Assembly (NCBI GenBank): GCA_022781985.1
Contig: JALESH010000021.1
Coordinates: 1-64,000 of the forward strand
Length of the DNA stretch: 64,000 nucleotides
Reading direction: 5' to 3'
Origin: Lachnospiraceae bacterium
Lineage (GTDB): Bacteria > Bacillota > Clostridia > Lachnospirales > Lachnospiraceae
Shown piece by piece: positions 61,588 to 64,000 of this stretch (position 1 is the first letter of the stretch; every line of letters starts with the position of its first letter). The notes under the pieces were generated by a model. That model saw only the letters and a list, made by a program, of their open reading frames with translations, searched no databases and was not told the origin of the DNA. Made by a program: the position numbers and the translations under genes.

Positions 61588-63423
61588 ATGATGAGATCAT
61601 TGTTCACTGGTGTGGCAGGTCTTAGAACACACCAGACAAAGATGGATGTTATCGGTAACAATATTGCCAATGTTAACACGACAGCATACAAATCAATGTC
61701 AGTTACTTTCAGGGATCTGATGTATCAGACCACACAGGCTGCTTCCGGCCCTAATCCTGAGACGGGAGTGGGCGGTGTCAATGCAAGACAGATTGGTCTT
61801 GGCGTTAAGACAGGAGCAATCAATACAGCGATTACCCAGCAGGGTGCCGCTCAGACCACTAATAACCCTTTTGACATTATGCTGACAGGGGAGGCTTTCT
61901 TCATCGTAAACAACGGCGTAGAGAACTTCTTCACCAGAGACGGTTCCTTCTATGTGGATGCGCTGGGCAATCTGGCTATGACCAGTACCGGCTACAATGT
62001 AATGGGCTGGCAGGTGGATCCGGAGACCGGACAGCCTAGGGCGGATACCGTTTCCCCGCTTCGGGTTATGGATGAAAACAATATGACATATCCTGCAGAG
62101 GCTACCAGCCAGGCCAGGATAACAGGTATTGTAGATAAGAACGATACAAAGGTAAACAGTACCTCGGGAAGAATCATGAACCTTGAGTTCTATGACAATA
62201 AGGGGTATAAGTACACTGCAAAATTCAGCGTTCACTCAACCGGCACAGAGGATAATTTTTATGTGGCTTTGGATGATATTCTGGATTCCAATGGTGTCAG
62301 CGTGGGAGATGCCGTTATGGCAAATGTGGTGTTCGGACAGACATTGCAGGTAGATACTGCGATACCTTATGATTTGGTGAATGGTACTGCAGTGCCCCAG
62401 GGGACAGTAACATATGCAGACGCAGGCGGTGGTGCGGTTGGGACACAGCAGAATATCAATCAGCTTATGGCACCCCCGGCTACAAACCTTTTAACTGATG
62501 TATACGGTATTGATGCAGCTACAGCAGCAAAGATTCAGGAAGCTAAAGTTGATGAAAAAGGTAATCTGGTTGTTACTCAACATACAGGTGGTACCGATGT
62601 GAAGAGCGTTTACGCTCCTAAGACAGGCGTGACTGCCACAGTGAATATAACAGGTGTGCAGATAACTCCTGCTGGTGGAGCCGCAGTTACACTAACACCT
62701 GGTACATATGCACCCGGAGCAGCAGCTCCAACAGATGATCAGATCCTACAGCTCTACGGTCTGGATCTTGCCGCAGAGCAGGTGGTAGAATACACGATCA
62801 ACAACGACGGTTCTCTTACAGTTACCAAGAAGAATGTAGACAATGCCGCTAATCTGGTTTTTGACCATGCAACAGGCAGCTTCCAGAGCATTGCAGGAAA
62901 CGGTCAGGGCTTTATGACGCTGGGTCTGAACGGGGCGGACAATAAGTTCTCGGATATTAACATTGATTTCTCAGCCCTGAGAAATGTAAATAACAATGGA
63001 TCCAGTACAATCAGTGCTACCAGCGGAAATACGGCAGGCTTGGGCGCGGGCCGTAAGGAGGGTGAGCTGATCGGTCTCAGCGTGGCGCAGGACGGTGTGA
63101 TCACAGCTTCCTATGACAATGGCATGAGCAAGGTGATAGCACAGATCGCCACCGCAGTATTCGCTAATGCCTCAGGTCTGGAGAAGCAGGGAGATAATCT
63201 TTATTCTGCAACTCCCAACTCCGGAGAATTTGACGGGGTGGGAGTGGATATCAAGGCCAGCGGCGCAGGCTACATGCAGTCCGGTGTTTTGGAGATGAGT
63301 AATGTGGATCTGTCCCAGGAGTTTACGGAGATGATTACTACGCAGAGAGGTTTCCAGGCAAACAGCCGTATTATTACAGTATCTGACACGATGCTGGAAG
63401 AATTGACAAATCTTAAGCGTTAG
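61588..63423 (+). CDS. flgE: Flagellar hook protein FlgE
   Basis: 611 residues. FlgE forms the curved hook. The N-terminal rod/hook signature is IGNNIANVNTTAYKSMSVTF, and the C-terminal one is MITTQRGFQANSRIITVSDTMLEELTNLKR. The middle (about 270-440) is long and repetitive, rich in Thr, Ala and Val, and is the surface-exposed variable part. AGGAGG at 61572-61577 supports the ATG at 61588. It is longer than typical FlgE of about 400-460 residues because of this middle part. Confidence 0.95.
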   Translation: MMRSLFTGVAGLRTHQTKMDVIGNNIANVNTTAYKSMSVTFRDLMYQTTQAASGPNPETGVGGVNARQIGLGVKTGAINTAITQQGAAQTTNNPFDIMLTGEAFFIVNNGVENFFTRDGSFYVDALGNLAMTSTGYNVMGWQVDPETGQPRADTVSPLRVMDENNMTYPAEATSQARITGIVDKNDTKVNSTSGRIMNLEFYDNKGYKYTAKFSVHSTGTEDNFYVALDDILDSNGVSVGDAVMANVVFGQTLQVDTAIPYDLVNGTAVPQGTVTYADAGGGAVGTQQNINQLMAPPATNLLTDVYGIDAATAAKIQEAKVDEKGNLVVTQHTGGTDVKSVYAPKTGVTATVNITGVQITPAGGAAVTLTPGTYAPGAAAPTDDQILQLYGLDLAAEQVVEYTINNDGSLTVTKKNVDNAANLVFDHATGSFQSIAGNGQGFMTLGLNGADNKFSDINIDFSALRNVNNNGSSTISATSGNTAGLGAGRKEGELIGLSVAQDGVITASYDNGMSKVIAQIATAVFANASGLEKQGDNLYSATPNSGEFDGVGVDIKASGAGYMQSGVLEMSNVDLSQEFTEMITTQRGFQANSRIITVSDTMLEELTNLKR

Positions 63424-63448
63424 TAATATAATGTGATGAGAACAATTG

Positions 63449-63478
63449 AATGGGGAACTGGCTGTATAGTTCCCCATT
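63449..63478 (+). terminator. Strong hairpin after flgE
   Basis: AATGGGGAACT (63449-63459) pairs perfectly with AGTTCCCCATT (63468-63478), with an 8-base loop. It stands 26 bases after the flgE stop. No long T run follows, so it is probably a partial terminator or a stabilising hairpin between flgE and flbD. Confidence 0.65.
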
Positions 63479-63579
63479 GATTGTATCGGGCGAGATGCCT
63501 CCTAAGGAGGGCACTGCTTGTCAGGTTGCATGAAGGAGCAATTCAGGTGAAAAGATTGTCGGCGAGGGGAGTGTAAAGA

Positions 63580-63765
63580 GTGGTAGAGGTAACCAGGATA
63601 AATGGGACTAAGGTATTGATTAATCCCGATTTAATGGAATTAGTAGAGGAAACACCCGACACAGTCATTTCATTCACTACAGGACGCAAAATAATTGTAA
63701 AAGAAAGTAGACAAGAAGTGAAAAATCTAGTAAAATCGTATAGAAAGGATATTTTTGCGGATTGA
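63580..63765 (+). CDS. flbD: Flagellar protein FlbD
   Basis: 61 residues. FlbD (SwrD-like) is a short protein found between flgE and motA in many Firmicutes and supports motor power. VEVTRINGTKVLINPDLMELVEETPDTVI is typical. The start is a GTG at 63580 with GGGGAG 8 bases upstream. It comes after a 156-base gap that carries a strong hairpin. Confidence 0.9.
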   Translation: MVEVTRINGTKVLINPDLMELVEETPDTVISFTTGRKIIVKESRQEVKNLVKSYRKDIFAD

Positions 63766-63787
63766 CGCGGAAATGAGGGTGAAGGTT

Positions 63788-64000
63788 GTGGATATAGCAT
63801 CGATTGTAGGTCTTATTTTATGTGGAGTTGTGTTTGTATTTGGTATCATTTCCAGTGGCGGCGTGTCGGCATTCGGTAATTTCATTGATCCCCCATCAGT
63901 CTTTATTACGTTTGGTGGCGCCTTTTGCTGTGTCTTGGCTTCTTACTCCCTGACGAATTTTCTGAGTGGAATAAAGAGTTTCAGACTGGTATTGAAGGTA
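63788..64000 (+). CDS. motA: Flagellar motor stator protein MotA, N-terminal part (cut by window edge)
   Basis: 71 residues visible before the edge. The start DIASIVGLILCGVVFVFG followed by PPSVFITFGGAF is the first membrane region of MotA/PomA-type stator proteins, which conduct ions to turn the motor. The GTG at 63788 follows GAGGGTGAAGG; an in-frame ATG at 63773 would add five residues and has a poor ribosome site. The missing part should hold three more membrane segments. Confidence 0.88.
   Translation, partial: MDIASIVGLILCGVVFVFGIISSGGVSAFGNFIDPPSVFITFGGAFCCVLASYSLTNFLSGIKSFRLVLKV

Noticed and set aside
63498-63510. Short palindrome CCTCCTAAGGAGG after flgE
   Set aside because: Too short a loop to form a useful hairpin; it may just contain a stray ribosome-site-like sequence.
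1-64000. Insertion sequences, CRISPR arrays, prophage genes or tRNA genes
   Set aside because: No transposase or integrase frame, repeat-spacer pattern or tRNA-like cloverleaf was noticed on either strand.

Overview
The window looks like the chromosome of a motile, spore-forming Clostridia of the Lachnospiraceae type. Evidence: gpr, spoIIP and an uninterrupted sigK; a long flagellar operon directly behind codY; many GGAGG ribosome sites; frequent TTG/GTG starts and heavy use of AGG arginine codons. The genus cannot be fixed from the sequence alone.

Bases 1-6608 hold the accessory part: a peptide natural-product export cassette of the NHLM/Nif11 type. It contains the 3' end of a radical SAM/SPASM maturase that starts outside the window, three tandem cysteine-rich precursor peptides with Nif11-like leaders and a Gly-Gly cleavage motif, a hairpin, a very short membrane-fusion protein, an ABC transporter with a C39 leader peptidase, and a second ABC transporter without it. 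The DNA looks AT-richer than the rest. The precursor genes arose by tandem duplication that copied the last ~45 bases of the maturase gene along with them. This is the most novel part of the window.

Bases 6623-9646 hold a condensation-domain-like acyltransferase, a zinc-ribbon membrane protein and a divergent HSL-type esterase. Bases 9720-16950 are the macromolecular-synthesis operon (dgt, dnaG, rpoD, trmK, a Nif3-like gene) followed by a TGS-domain nucleoside kinase. RNase P RNA (rnpB) follows. Bases 17384-22730 carry a methyltransferase, a ZIP metal transporter, two CobW-family GTPases (one with a His-rich loop, one fused to a DUF1980-like tail), ylmH and a CmpB-type membrane protein. Bases 22747-25555 on the minus strand carry pyrB-pyrI, a PHP hydrolase and a nitroreductase. 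Bases 26601-30711 are a folate operon (folC, folE, an HD protein, folP, a folB-folK fusion). Bases 30729-33704 are a PdxR regulator divergent from pdxST.

Two chemoreceptors (33892-37220) and rpsT come next, then gpr-spoIIP-lepA-hemW, sigK, a degenerate HD-GYP protein, comM, dprA, topA and codY. The last 12.7 kb is the start of a flagellar operon: flgB, flgC, fliE, fliF, fliG, fliH, fliI, fliJ, a MotE-like gene, fliK, flgD, a TIGR02530-type gene, flgE, flbD and the 5' end of motA, cut by the window edge. The topA...codY-flgB order matches the Bacillus/Clostridia backbone, with trmFO, xerC and hslVU absent between topA and codY. No insertion sequences, CRISPR arrays or tRNA genes were seen, and no gene-free stretch exceeds about 250 bases.
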